A stretch of 64,000 bases of DNA from positions 49,066,425 through 49,130,424 of the forward strand of contig CM068317.1 in the NCBI GenBank assembly GCA_034766995.1. Direction: 5' to 3'. This document shows positions 31,380-44,060 of this stretch, piece after piece. Positions within the stretch are counted from its first letter, which is position 1. Each line of letters opens with the position of its first letter. Position numbers and translations under genes: made by a program. The notes under the pieces were generated by a model, which worked only from the letters and a program-made list of their open reading frames with translations, ran no database searches and was not told where the DNA came from. This stretch comes from Acanthacorydalis orientalis. Its lineage: Eukaryota; Arthropoda; Insecta; Megaloptera; Corydalidae.

Positions 31380-32990
31380 ACACTTACATCGGAATGAAGT
31401 GGTTATGCGGAACGCATGTTTTGTTTTTTTGAGACGGTTTTCAAGTGAAATGTGCGCGACACGATCACTAGATTCTGTATTGGTGGAAGAAAAAATAAGT
31501 ATTGTTTATGTATTTGTTTATAAATTGTTTATTTTTTGTTTTGTTGATTATGACCGTGTTTCACTTTCTGACAGCTTTTGAATCGTCTTTCTGCGCCAGT
31601 TAGATTTGAATGAACGACTTAGTGATGTTTAAGACTGACATTAGTTCGTGAAAAGAGGTGTTTTGCATCGAAAACGGTGCGAAATCCAGGGAATACATCG
31701 AGTAAGGTAAGTTTATTTATTTATTTATTTTTTAATTCAAAATTTCATCAGAGTACAGTTCGAGCAGTGTGGCTTAATTCAACGTTACAACTAATTGTTC
31801 TCTCACTACACAAACTGTAAAAAGAATGCCTGATCAAAAGTGTTTAATATATGATGATATGATTATTGATCATGTTCGATTGTCGCTTATGCGCATTTCG
31901 ATTCCATCGTCTTCAGAGCATTTAGGAGTAGAAAAATCTGAGACACTGCGAAACGAATTGCAAAGTATTTCACAAATCTTTCTCTCGCGCCACAAACTGC
32001 AAAAAAAGCTTTTTTCCAGCAAAAACATTCTCATGATCGATTTTTTATTGTTGCTTGTGCAGATGTATATGACGATATCTCTATTTATACAAGAAAAATG
32101 AGTATCCTTAGTGTTCTTAGAACGCTAAGGTGTAGAAAAATCTGAAAACGTTGTCGTACGGACCGCAACTGTTTTCACAAACGAATTATTCTTAAGATTG
32201 TTGATTATTTGTGCGATAACGTACAGAAAATATTTAAATACATTTAAAACTTCAATAGGCATAAGATTACAATTTAATAATTGTAATATACAGCCATTTT
32301 AATCCAGTGGTAGAAAGATTTTTCTGTACCTTATCGCTCTGGATCCGATGGATCCGCCATTGAACTTCTTATAAATAATAATCAAAAGTGATCAATAATT
32401 TACTGAAAATTTTTGATCAAAAAATGTTTTGTGTTTTTTCGGATGCGAGAAAAGTTCATTTCTGAAATTCAAAACGTCAAATCGCTGTTAATACAGCTTT
32501 TGTTTCAACGAAACACAACCTAAGCCAACTCGATTAGAATCTGTTATACTATCAGGTTGCATACAATTCACAAGTACCTTGTTCACTGAATTAATTGAAC
32601 TGTACAAATCATACGATGCAATTTTCATTATCGAAAAGGACACCATTTGGAAACACAAGAATTAAATAGACTTTTCTAAAAACTTTAAATTTAGAACAGT
32701 TTCATTTATTCCGGACACTGAAACGTGTGAATTACGAATTATCTGTTATTTAATATCAGTTTTTTGTTTGTGGCACTTGAAAATCTTGATACTACATAAA
32801 TGTAAATGTTTATGTAATTGTCAGTCGTTGCGTGTTGGTATATCAACGCCATCCTGTTCTGAATTTAACATTCGGAAGTGAGACAAGTGTTTTATTAAAA
32901 TCTGTGGTCTGATTCTGTATCAATACTCACTGCCGGCATTCCATGTAATGCGTAGAAGCTTCATAAAAAGATGTATTTCACTATCTCTGC

Positions 32991-33063
<73 letters not shown>

Positions 33064-33763
33064 ACGTATATACATATACATGTTTATCATCCACTGTAAG
33101 AGTTTCTTTTGTGAGAAATGATTGAAAACCGAACACAGAAACTGTAAATTATTTTCATGTCGATGCAATAACATCCCGCTATTTGAAACGTACCACGTGT
33201 GTTTCTCTACAGGCGTGTGTTCGATACGTCGCTGCCACAATACACATAAAAGAACTGCATACGGCGATGCAGTAAAAACGAATATTGAAAATATGTTTTC
33301 TCCAATTACTCGAAGACCTAGCGCGACAGACGCAACTCGTTTTAACATAACTCTTCTCGAATATCGTTCCGTTGTACATTTTTTGCACGGAAGTGTGTTT
33401 GTACCGAACGTAGAGACGTTCCAATGGAACTGAATGCAAGTGTAAATTAAAAATATGCGGATTTCATAGCGTATAGAAGTTCGACAGTCGTGCGATGGTT
33501 ATTTAAACTTCAAAGAGATTTACTTACAATGCAGTGCTGGTAAACTCTTTTACACAAATGAGTTATTTGCCCGTCCGACGAATCAAATTAAAAAAAAACT
33601 GGTCAGCGATGTAGATATCCATTGTTCAGGTCTTATCTCGGAAAACATCTTTTTAAAACATTTTTAGAATCTCTTTAAGGACATTAAACGACAATTAGTG
33701 TATTTTATAATTTATTATAGAGAATTAGTAGTTTTTGTTGTCTAATTACTAACAATTATAGAG

Positions 33764-33808
<45 letters not shown>

Positions 33809-34840
33809 ACAGTTATCATATCTTATAATAGAGATGAATTAAAAGTTTACTTTTGAACCTCGAGCCACAAGAAAGTTGTTCTGATCAAAAATTGTTCAGT
33901 AAATGATTTTTGATTTATTGAACATTTTTCACATGATTTTTTTGTGGCCTGCGCGATGAAAAAAGGATTAATTTGTTGAAACCCGATTCTTATTTTAAAA
34001 ATGATAAACATTTCCCACGGATTCGATACGTGATCTCGTCTGTTATTGTAGAGGTCATCTAATTGATGCCGAAAATCTAGTTTGTCTAAAATGTCAATCC
34101 AAATGAAACAAAAAACGATTGTTCGATAACAAAATTCAAATCTGCCGCGAGCGCTCTTCATTTCTTTCTTCTTGTCGTTCTTCTGTAATGTAAAACACAG
34201 CCGCCTGTGGGAAAATAAACTACTAGGAGAAACAATGAACAGGAAATGAGACTAAACCGTTTATTTATTTTTATTAACAATGAATCTGTATCTTCAAATA
34301 TACACATTTATTTCTTAATTATTTGAAACATTTTACATCACCACAAACAATGAATGTTTATACTGTATTTTACTGTAAACTATCGATCATTTAACTTAGT
34401 ACGTGTTATATATTATATATGTATGTATATGTATTTATATTTAGACCACACCACACCAAACCAGACCACACCAGACCAGACCACACCACACGGCTGCTTC
34501 GCGGTTTCTCTCTCTCGTACAATTTTTTCACCCCAAACCCAAATACAATTTTCCATTCTTTTTTTTTTGTTTTGATATGCCAATATGTATTTACGAAATA
34601 TACAAATTAAGTCGAATGTTTTTGTTATACAATTATTTTTTTTGTTAACAATTACAATTCAAATTCGTCGTGTTTTTTTTTATGGAAACGAGAGTAAATG
34701 AAACGTGCTGTCCCGAATTAAGTCCGACTGGTATCCATTTCCGTGTACTGTTTCCGTTGGAATCACTTTTCCAGCCCATTAAAAGTGATTCCAGCGAAAA
34801 CGGAGCGCGAGTTCGTTAAGTACAGAAAAGGAAATCGGCA
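31380..34840. other. Intergenic between METTL25-like and RYamide genes (convergent)
   Basis: AT-rich. Family A copies in either orientation lie at about 31840-31935, 32370-32450, 33560-33600 and 33885-33975. Microsatellites include (AC)n(TA)n at 32995-33060 and (TA)n at 33767-33802. An ACCACACC/ACCAGACC purine-pyrimidine run lies at 34444-34490. Open frames on both strands around 32920-33440 overlap each other and show no family motif. Confidence 0.5.
34307..34312 (-). terminator. Candidate RYamide polyadenylation signal (- strand AATAAA)
   Basis: TTTATT on +, AATAAA on -, about 540 bases past the RYamide stop codon. Other AATAAA matches occur just beyond, so the choice is tentative. Confidence 0.25.
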
Positions 34841-34851
34841 TGGTTCATTGC

Positions 34852-37800
34852 TTAGTTGTATTCCTCCGAATTGTACTCCCTGAGACGTTGGCCTGCGTAC
34901 TCCTTACTGTAAAGAAAAGAATTGATTCATCACACACATTGAACATCAAATTTACTCGTTCACGATACGGTTCTAACACTGGTTAAATTCAGTTTCACAA
35001 ATGGACTCTTTTTGCATTCCTCAAACCATAAAAATATATCAGATCACAAATGATCAACGAATCGTTATTAAAGATTTTTCTTGCTCACTGAACGTTTTTA
35101 GACACTTTTTTTGTGGTTTTCGGTGTAAAAAAACCGATCCGTGAAAATAGTCATCTTGTAAGAAAACATCAAATTTCAATAGTTATAAAAAAAATTAAAA
35201 TGTTTGACAGGAAATCTCAAGTTTGCAAATCAGTGACTTAAAATAATCTTAAATATTAATCAGAACAGTTCTTATTCGTACCTGATCGCAAAACAAAGAA
35301 ATATAATTATCCATATGTTGGATACGTTCGATAATACACAGCTCACTACGTCTATTCAACCGTTCAGTTGTTTTGATAAAATTCGAATGAACACACATAT
35401 CGCAGTTGGCGCAATGCGAATTTACAATTGTTAGAAACAGTTGAAAATACACAGCTGACTACGTCCGTTCATCCATTCAGTTGTTTTGATAAAATTCGAA
35501 TGGGCACATATCCTAGTCGGTCGAAAGAAAGAATCATATAAATCACCGATTGTTAGAAAGAGTCGAAAGTATACAGCTAATTATATATCTGTTCAACCAT
35601 TCTGTTTTTAGAAAGGTTCGGACGTGCACAGTTAACTACATCTTTTCATTCTTTCAGTTGTTTTCATAAAATTTGAATGAATATCTATCCTAGTTGGCCT
35701 CTTATCTTTTATTTACTAAAAGCTAATTAGATCTAGTAGTTGCGATAAAAAATGTTTGATAAATCATTGTATAAATTTTCTGACTGGAATATTTCTTGTA
35801 TTTGTGAGGTGAAAAAGAATTCATTTGTGAAAAACAAATTTACATTCAACATGATTTCTTGTCTGAACTTTGATGACGATGGAATCGCCATCATTTCTTA
35901 TACATATTTCGATGTCGATGCTATTATCTTCAGTGTTAAGGTAGAGTAAACCTGTCCTGTGTTTGAAAGATGCGAACAAAATCTTATACGTTGGCACTCT
36001 GACGATAATGACATCGCCATAGAAACGCACATGAGCAGCAATCAATAATTATTTATTGAAAATTTTTGACCAGAGAAATGTTTATGGTTTGTGAGACGAA
36101 AATATAATTAATTTGTGAAAGAAGAATCTGTGAAAATTTCTTTGAAAAGAATAACGCATTTTCTTCTAAAGAAAATGAGGCAATGAAAATTAGTAGCATT
36201 ATTATTATAGAACTTTTTTTAAATAACATTTCTTGAAAATTCTACTAATTTTTATATAAAGTAAATTTAATGTTTTGTTTGTTGTCAATCGACTCCCTTT
36301 GAGCACTGACACATATTTACACCTCCTCGAAATGAATTCCTGCAAGTTGATAAATAATTCTGTTATCTAGTAATTCGATAATAATTAATTATTGATCATT
36401 TCTGACCGTTACTCGCACGCATCCGAACTCTATATCATTTTTATTTAATGCCGAACCGTCGGCCTGCGGTTTCAAACGCTGTCGGAAAAAGTAAAGCGTA
36501 GGATTAAATAGATCAATATGTCACGTCGCGAGTTCCAAGTTATCCGTCAAAATAAATAGAATCTTATATGACATGTAACGATACACTGATTTGTTGCCAC
36601 TGTGGGACGTGTCGCGTTTCAAAGAACCCGAAACGAGAGGATATGTAAACAGAGCCGTGATTCGTTATCGAGTATTGTTGTCGAATGTGTTTAGAATTCG
36701 ATACGATTTTATTTCAGATGAGATCGGTTTCAAAACACACGCGAAACAATCGAAAATAACAATCGAACGATAAGTCACAGGACCGATACTGCTGTTATCG
36801 GCGTTTCTGGCCGTAATTTCGAATTTGAATAGAGTCGAAATAGACGGTAAATCTAGAACATTATCATTTAGTATCACGTTAGAAAACATAGTTGGCAGGT
36901 GGAAAACGACAGGGTCGCGCGAAATAAAAGTTGGCCGTGATTACACGGGAGACGCGGCTGTTGAAAACTTTACTGCGATGTATCCGCCCCGTGCCTGCAC
37001 ACATAATTGAAGAGTTTCAGAAATGTAGTAAGCTGTGGATTGGTGTTTCTTTTTTTTCTAAATGGATTTTATTTATTCATGTCTCGGTTACAGTCAGTTG
37101 GGAAACAAGTCAATACGATTGAATGTTCGGTTCTTTTGTTTTATAATTGTATTGAAAGTAGATTGTTATTATTGATGTATGTTTTTCCTTTAATATTTTC
37201 ACAGCCAACGCATTATTAGTGACAGTTATTGTAGTTTACTGGTTTTAGTTATCTTTGAAATAAGTCAGTCTGATTGGTTGATCGCTTCTCTGGTTTTATA
37301 TTTGAGTTTCAAGCACGCTGTTACTGTTAATATGCAATCTTTCGTTTACATTTTCACAGCCAACGTATTTTTTTTTGTGATACAGACCAGACTGTAACAG
37401 ACACGCCTTAGTCAGCTATAAAACAAGTTAAAGTGATTGAATGTTTACTTCTTCTGTTTTATATTTGTATAACAATTTTACTGCTGTCGATGGTGTGCAT
37501 TTTTTAAATAATATTTTCTCAGCCTACGTATTATTAATGTTCAGAGTGTAATTGCGTACAAGTCGAAGTATAGCATGCGATTTGCGGCTGCTTATATTTT
37601 CTTCTACACCAGAACCACAATTGTTTACTTGGTTCATGAAAATAAATTTAATATAAAAGTAAAAACGCAATGGCGTTTATCGATTCGTGACCTTTTTATA
37701 ATTTTATCTAGTATTAAATGTTAAAATTGTACGTTCGATGCGTTGTTCCTGGCGGTATCCTGGCTGCTTTTGAATCATCCGGCTGTCTGTTCTACCTTAA

Positions 37801-40800
37801 AATGGCACACGTCCCGAAACTTGCAGTCGGGAACAGACACTCGGACGATTTAAAAACACGAATAAGTTCAAGATAAAATAGTAAAATTAGCAAAAAGATA
37901 GTCGGTTAAGTAAACAAAAACGCGGTTTTATCCAACTTGACTCTTTCTCGACGAACGTCTTGTCATAAAATCGCGCGTAATCGCAAACTGACCTGTCGGT
38001 ACATTTGTACAACTCTCCGACGCCTGTGTAGAAGCAGATTTTGGTCGACGGTTCCTTGTCCTCGGCGAACATGCCACGTTTTCCGTACCGCGAGCCGATG
38101 AAGAAGTTCTTGTCGTTGCGTGCCGTGATACTAGGTCCATTCAAGTCGGATCTGTTCAGGTTCTTTGCGAATCGCGGTACGAACGGCATCATTCTCTCTA
38201 TCGGATCAAAAAAATAACATATAGAAACAGTATGAACGGAAGCACACATTTCTTAAAAGGAAGACGATTAGGGGTTCACTATGTTCGTTAAAGATAAACG
38301 ATAAGCTTTTAATCACAGTGCAGTTCTGGAACTCTAGCTAAATTCATTTTTTACACAAGAATTATTTTCTCAGTCCACAAACTACAAAATCAATAAACGC
38401 TTATTGAACATTTTTTGATCAGAACAGATGTGGGCTGAGTGATTGAGCATCGCCACGATGCGATTACTTCTAAAAACTCGACCGTATACAAAAGCACATC
38501 CAGAGCGCCTGTATAGAAAATCTGACAACCCCACGACAGAAAATCAAATTTTCTGTACGTGTGCTCTGGAGATGACAACTTTGTCGCTGAAATACACATT
38601 CGCGTAATAAAATACACAATAATCGATTATTAGACGATCATTTAGAGTCAATGTCGGGCTTAATTTAAAAATTACAACACAGTGATTAACAACCAATCGA
38701 TTCAACAAGTCAATAACGCCTTTTATGCCATACAGTTCGTTTTTAAGAATAATATTTGCATTGTCACAAACTAATTTTCATATTTTTCATATATTCAGCC
38801 GATCAGTTCTCTGTTATACACTCTAATTGACGTTTCTGATTTTGTATCGTGAACGATTAACACACATATCAAACATCAAACATTTAAAAGCATGAAAACT
38901 AAAAAAAAATCTATCTAAAAGAATGTTTTAATCGGAAAAACAACAAAAAAAAGTGGTTAGATACTTGATATAAAACAAAACAAGTTAAAAACATTTCGCC
39001 GTCTTTGATACGATTTGATTATCTTTGTATAACGTACGACTACTTGATAAAAAATAAATAAGACTGACCCGTGTGCCGTCCTCAGATGGATGTTGAATGT
39101 TTTCCAGACATCTGCCTGAGGAAACATTCAGCCTACGCGAAAGAACGAAAATAAATTCCAACATATTTTCTATTACTTTAATTAAAATACGGATACACGA
39201 TTCCCTGTACCGAATTGCATCGATGGATCAACAGCGATTCATTTAAACGTTCATCTTTTATATATGTTTCATTTTATATCAAATGAAATTATCTAGAGCG
39301 TGTTTTTCTTCCTCGAATAAGTTTAAGTTCTGAGCGTTGTGTGGAAATTGTGGAATATCAAACAAAAGAAAACGAGAAAACAGAAAAACAGATACAACTT
39401 GTGAAATTTTACATACATTTCCATAGATGTAATAAATACAGATTGATTGATAATTCGATTCTTCTACAAATTTCGAATAGAAGAAACATTTTCAAATACT
39501 TTTCTCGTAGATAACTATTGGCTTAGAGTGTAGACAAGTAAAACAGAGACGGGAATACGAAAAGTAATGCTTATGTATAAGTATCTATCTTTGTTAGAAG
39601 TTTGTTGAAATGTTTAGTCTGTCATGTAAGATAGATAAAGACAAATATCATCTGATGTGTTAAAGTGGTTACAAAAGAAAAAAAACAGCGTTAGCTGTGG
39701 AAGAATACGTTTCGTGCTGACGAGCGAGGTGGAGATTTGACATTGCGTTGAAAACAGAATCTCGGTCTCTGTCTCAAATAAACACTTGTGTTTGTAACGC
39801 TTCATTTGTTCGATTTTTATTTTTGATATATTTTCATAGATATTGCGTTAAAAAAGAATAAAACAGTGTTTAATAATGAGAACGTATAAAGTTATCTCTT
39901 ATGATTAATTGCTTATTTATATATTTACTAACAACCTTTTACACTCTACAAGATTTAAAATCCATCTCCAGCCTGCATGATCTTCTATTCGAAAAAAAAC
40001 AACACACCAACTTCTATATGGGATTTTCAGTTTATACCGAGCACTAATGATCTCAGTTGTCAATGTGCCTTTAATTTTCAAATAACTAAATGACTTGAGT
40101 TTATATTTATTACATCTAGGTACATTAAACAAATACTTCTTCGCACGTTTCTGAAAGCACATGTGTTCAATCAAACCGGTTTCATTTCACTGTACTTTTA
40201 TGCACATAAAAATTAATCCTTTACTTTTTTCCTACATAAAATTGTTTTAATTTGTTAGACATCTAATGGTCGATTAGTCTTAAAGCTTCAACCACTTTCA
40301 TGTCAAATTAGCGATTTTCATTTACAAGTAAGGATACTGCAGCTTAAATCACTTTCATAGACGATTTCTTGTCTTTCTCCAAAACAGAAACATGTACAAT
40401 AAATGGTCTGATTAGAAATGTTCAGTAAATGATCATCGATCATTTTCTATTGTTGTTTATATGCATTTCGACGACTACGTCAACGTTCTCAGACTTGTTG
40501 ACAACGTTTCCTGATCGAGTAAAAAAGAAAATTCGAAATAATTTGTACCAAACAGTCTGACAGGCAAAAACTCTTTTTTAAAGCTGTACACCTGTAAAAA
40601 TTATTTATTTGTAAAAAATTATAATTGTATATTTTAAAAGTGTTTTATAATTTAAATAAGTAAAGTTCTATTTTAGCTGAATAATTTATTATTTTTATAT
40701 TTTACTGGTCATTTTTGTCTAGATTTTTTTAATAGACTGTGGAGAGAGATAATAATTCGTCTGTGAAAGAATTTACAGTTCGCATGGCAAGTTTTAGAAT

Positions 40801-41634
40801 CGAAAAAAAAGTCAAAATAATTCGAACAATCGTTAACAGCTCGACAGTGTCTCGACCACTGTCCCGATTCCCGACACACTGACTCGTTCGTGAAACCATG
40901 ACACGTTTCGAGTTCAATTGAACACATGTTTCGGACACCAAATGTATTCCATTTAACACCGAGCCGTTCTTACTTAATTTCTGATTAGAACTAGGCCGAA
41001 TTCGCAGCTCTGTAAAAAATCAATAGACAAGTTTTAGATCGGACGCAGTCGCTTTAAGAATCCTGATAACATATTGTACGTTAATGACAATGGTACACAA
41101 TATACAGTGTGTTTCATTTGTATTTCCATTATACGACAGTCCATCTCTATCTAACATTAAACTATACGTACAAGAAATCGTCGAATGGACACGAATCTTC
41201 TGTCCTTATAAAATATTTAGACTGTAAATTATCTGCCATCATCGACAGTGAATGGCGACAAATCTATATTTCAATCATTTGAATCTACATATTTCCCGGT
41301 TACATTAAACAGAAATGACTTATAACGTGAACGATTTTCCGAAAGCGTCCGTTTTATAAACAGACTGTCGTTTGTCGTTTCAATCCTGCTACGGTTTTGT
41401 TAATCCGTTATTCTTTCTGCTGTAAAAGATATCGACGAGACAAAAAAACCGGCCGAAACTCTAACATACATGTTGGATTGTTTTAGAGACGAATGTGTGT
41501 GTACTCCTTCGCGTATTTCATTTACCTAGGTCTCGTTTCTCTTCATACTGTTCGTAGCGGTATGCGACAGTCAGTGTGAACACTGCGAGCAGAACGCACA
41601 GCAATCTCCAGAGACCCAAACGCACGGTCACCAT
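34852..41634 (-). CDS. RYa: RYamide neuropeptide precursor
   Basis: Three coding exons on the - strand: 41634-41526, 38197-37993 and 34906-34852. All junctions are GT-AG, phases 1 and 2 match, and the product is 122 aa. Residues 1-24 are a signal peptide (hydrophobic LLCVLLAVFTLTVA). Residues 68-77 read FFIGSRYGKR: Gly75 donates the amide and Lys76-Arg77 is the dibasic cleavage site, so the mature peptide ends in FFIGSRYamide, the arthropod RYamide signature. Residues 89-102 (KICFYTGVGELYKC) give the two-cysteine C-terminal segment of such precursors. Known role: ligand of the RYamide receptor, an NPY/luqin-related GPCR linked to feeding and water balance. Only one canonical RYamide is visible, whereas most insects have two. 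An acceptor at 41636 before the ATG implies an upstream noncoding exon. Confidence 0.85.
35260..35715. repeat. Tandem repeat, about 115-130 bp unit, four diverged copies (RYamide intron 2)
   Basis: Each copy carries GAAAATACACAGCTGACTAC or a variant, TTCA-CC-TTCAGTTGTTTT, and GATAAAATTCGAATG. Copies begin near 35320, 35440, 35560 and 35615. Confidence 0.6.
35810..36140. repeat. Family A repeat, two overlapping copies in RYamide intron 2
   Basis: The + oriented part has GATGACGATGGAATCGCCAT and ATTTCGATGTCGATGC. A second has GATAATGACATCGCCATAGA, ATGAGCAGCAATCAATAATT and ATTTATTGAAAATTTTTGAC. These motifs recur in every family A copy. Confidence 0.5.
36400..37015. other. CpG-rich, non-repetitive block in RYamide intron 2
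   Basis: About 600 bases of balanced, CpG-rich, non-repetitive sequence in an otherwise AT-rich intron. Short frames on both strands (about 60-75 codons) overlap and carry no recognisable motif. It could be an intronic enhancer or an uncharacterised exon of another transcript; the sequence alone does not decide. Confidence 0.3.
37086..37560. repeat. Tandem repeat, about 150-170 bp unit, three copies
   Basis: Each copy has TCAGT-GG-AA/AAGTCAGT, GATTGAATGTTCGG or a variant, GTTTTATA-TTGTA, and ends with TATTTTCACAGCCAACG or TTTTCTCAGCCTACG. Copies begin near 37090, 37262 and 37408. Located in RYamide intron 2. Confidence 0.6.
37738..37866. repeat. Fold-back repeat family C, copy 3
   Basis: GTTCCTGGCGGTATCCTGGC matches the flank of the other copies. 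Inverted arms are TTTTGAATCATCCGG-TGTCTGTTC and GAACAGACA-TCGGACGATTTAAAA, about 25 bases each with few mismatches. Found 127 bases inside RYamide intron 2 from exon 2. Confidence 0.6.
38198..41525. other. RYamide intron 1
   Basis: A 3.3-kb AT-rich intron. A family A copy sits near 38330-38420 and another at about 40420-40510 (ATATGCATTTCGACGACTAC). A compact inverted sequence lies at 39080-39130. I searched the - strand for an extra RYG(K/R) peptide exon and saw none. Confidence 0.5.
39080..39130. other. Dense inverted-repeat sequence (hairpin candidate)
   Basis: CCTCAGATGGATGT can pair with ACATCTGCCTGAGG, and TGAATGTTTTCC can pair with GGAAACATTCA. The two stems overlap, so two mutually exclusive hairpins are possible. 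Intronic, on either strand. Confidence 0.35.
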
Positions 41635-41639
41635 TCTGA

Positions 41640-41982
41640 AACATAAGCAGAAAAAATACACACATTAATATAACTTTTTTGGTTAGTGCGTGTCTAATTA
41701 TAAAACTTCCACTGAACTAATGTAGATTTATGATTTATATGCAATGTGTTTTCATTTGTCTCCGTGTTATAATATAGATTAGATAGAGATAGACTATCTC
41801 TATCTAATACTGATTTATGTAAATAAGATAGAGGAAGTCGACGAATGGATATTAATATTCTATCATTAAAGTCTTTATAGAATGATTAGAATATAATTTA
41901 TCTGTAATTATCATCAACAGAGTGAATTTATATAGAAACAGAAAGAAATATAGACCATTACAATTTAAGATGGATGAACACA

Positions 41983-42022
<40 letters not shown>

Positions 42023-43470
42023 CCGGTTTCATTTAGGTTCAATTGTTGCTGTTTCGTTCCTTTTCTGTTTACAAAACGCAGACAAATGAAACGCGTGTAT
42101 TCAATAAATTCTACGCCATGTTTGTAATCTGTCACTAAACACCGTAACTAGATCTCAATAGTTAGTGATATTCAATAATTCAAAAGCTTCATCCTGTTTA
42201 TAAAACTAAAAAAAAATCAAAACAAAAATATATTATTAAATTTTCTTAATACACTGCGCCATGATCATAATCTTTGAGTAAATACTGCAACTAGATCACT
42301 AGTTAGCAGTGCTTCATGTGCCACTAGACCTAATCGTAATTATTAATTAATTGTTAATAAATTTAATGAGCTTAGCAGATCTAGTGGTACACTGGGCACC
42401 GCCGTGATCTAGTTACAGTGTATAATGGAAGATTATTAGCACGTCCTTCTATTTTATCTGGCAATACAGCAGACAGTGTTAACTAGTGAGATCATGTTGC
42501 AATATTTAATAAAATGTTATGAGCATGGCCCTCTATATTTTATTCGATCTGATAATTTTTAGATTCTGTATTTTGTAAGAATGAACATTCACCTATTGTT
42601 TTATTCAATTGTTTACATATATGTTTTCACTTATTTATCAATTGTTTAATGTTATTTTCGATTAACGATACTTGTTTCACGTTCTGACAGCTTCTGAGCT
42701 CATGTTACAAAACTTTCGGTCGTCACAGCGAATCTGTTGTCATTCTCGCACACCTCGCATACAAAATCCGTTTTAATCGAAAATGTTCAATAATGAGTTT
42801 TTAATTGTTGTTTATGCGCATTTCGATGGCAACGTCGTCATGTTCTGAACGATGAATTATGGTAAAATCTAACTTGTTATAACTGAATACTACTTATGTA
42901 CATATAATTCACATATCGAGAAATATTCTTTTAATGGCTCGATCTCTCTTCCTGATCATTTTTCAAATTACTGTTCATGTATCAGTTTATCGTTTTTAAA
43001 ACGTGATTATTGCTGTTGTCCTGTCAGATATTTCAAACGTATTGAATTTATAAGCATTTTTATGAATGGATTTTCCATTCGCTCTACAAACAGCAAAAAA
43101 TCTGATCAGGAATGTGCAGTAAATGATTATTGATTACCTTTGATTGTTGCTTATACACATTTCAACAGCAATGCTATCGTCCAGAGAGCGGTAAGCTAGA
43201 GAAAAATTCTTTCATGTATCTTGAAACATTTTCAGCCACTTCTCCTATATTTAAAATTCTGTTTCATTTAACGTTTTCTCGAACTAACTTTGTATCCGCA
43301 TGTAAAAATTTCCACAAACAAATTCTTTTTCAAACTGAAAACCATCTGTGTAAGTGAAAAAAAGAATTAATTCGTGGAAATGATTTAAGCTAGTGTCAGA
43401 CTTGTACTGTGATGAATAAAATAGTTTGTTTTTTTCAGAAATAACGTCTCGAAAAATGAACCAGTTCCTG
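41640..43470. other. Upstream region of RYamide with repeats
   Basis: AT-rich. It contains a GATAGA-rich stretch near 41780-41800, a TA array (about 41990-42019), fold-back copy 2 (42080-42545), and family A copies at 42770-42850 and 43085-43185. The noncoding first exon of RYamide should lie here or further upstream but is not identifiable. Confidence 0.45.
42080..42545. mobile_element. Fold-back (MITE-like) element, second copy, possibly nested
   Basis: The left part has CGCCATGATCATAATCTTTG, AGTAAATACTGCAACTAGAT, then GTGCCACTAGACCTA. The right part has GCAGATCTAGTGGTACACTG and, at the end, AATAAAATGTTATGAGCATG. These are the arm and core motifs of the element at 3923-4241. A preceding similar half (GCCATGTTTGTAATCTGTCA) suggests two copies inserted into each other. 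A weaker match lies near 49280-49395. Confidence 0.5.
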
Positions 43471-43474
43471 ATAT

Positions 43475-43600
43475 ATAAACATCAACCTTGAAGAGATACA
43501 AGTCCTGAATTGCTTCGATGGGCTGGGAACATCTTCGGCTGAGTATCTCGTTACCAGCGAGCCAGGCTGACTAAAAACAAGCTTCGATACAAGGTAAGCT
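43475..43600 (+). mobile_element. Possible LINE ORF2 end fragment
   Basis: One + frame reads LRWAGNIF (from about 43519) and later QRARL and LRYK, separated by a stop. The LRWAGH-type box is found near the C-terminus of non-LTR reverse transcriptase ORFs. About 120 bases only and broken, so the assignment is weak. Confidence 0.25.
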
Positions 43601-43764
43601 TTTTAAAAAAATTATATCTATGCCGATAAACATGTATGCGCTGTGAATTCGATATGCAAATATGACAATAACCCGTGAAAAAAGCACTTTATTCAAATCC
43701 GATCGGATGGAAATCTCGTCGTCGCGTCATCGACTATAGAACGTTTGTTGTTGTTTTTTTTTTT

Positions 43765-44060
43765 TTTTTACTGTGCAATATTACATCCGATCCGAGCCGA
43801 TAATGGCACATCGCTGTCACGTATCATCCGGGAGTTGTTTCGCGATACGGCGATATTGAAACCCAACCTTGTTATTTTAACGACGGCGCGCGCGTGCCGT
43901 TAAACGAACGCCGGTTTTTTTTCCCACCGATCAAAATCAGATACGCTCTACTCCGTTTACATCAAGTTGCCGGGAGTAGATCGGACGATTCAGTTCGAAA
44001 CACGCCTACACTGAATTTCAAGTTCGTATTTGTTGTAACAGTTGAATGTTGTTTATGACA
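43765..44060. other. CpG-rich island, possible distal promoter for RYamide
   Basis: A run rich in CGGCG and CGCGCG-type sequence between AT-rich DNA, about 2.1 kb upstream of the first RYamide coding exon. It is a candidate for the missing noncoding first exon or promoter, on position and composition alone. Confidence 0.25.

Noticed and set aside
32920..33440. Overlapping 86-142-codon frames on both strands
   Set aside because: Includes microsatellite translation; no recognisable motif on either strand and no exon boundaries that fit a neighbouring gene.
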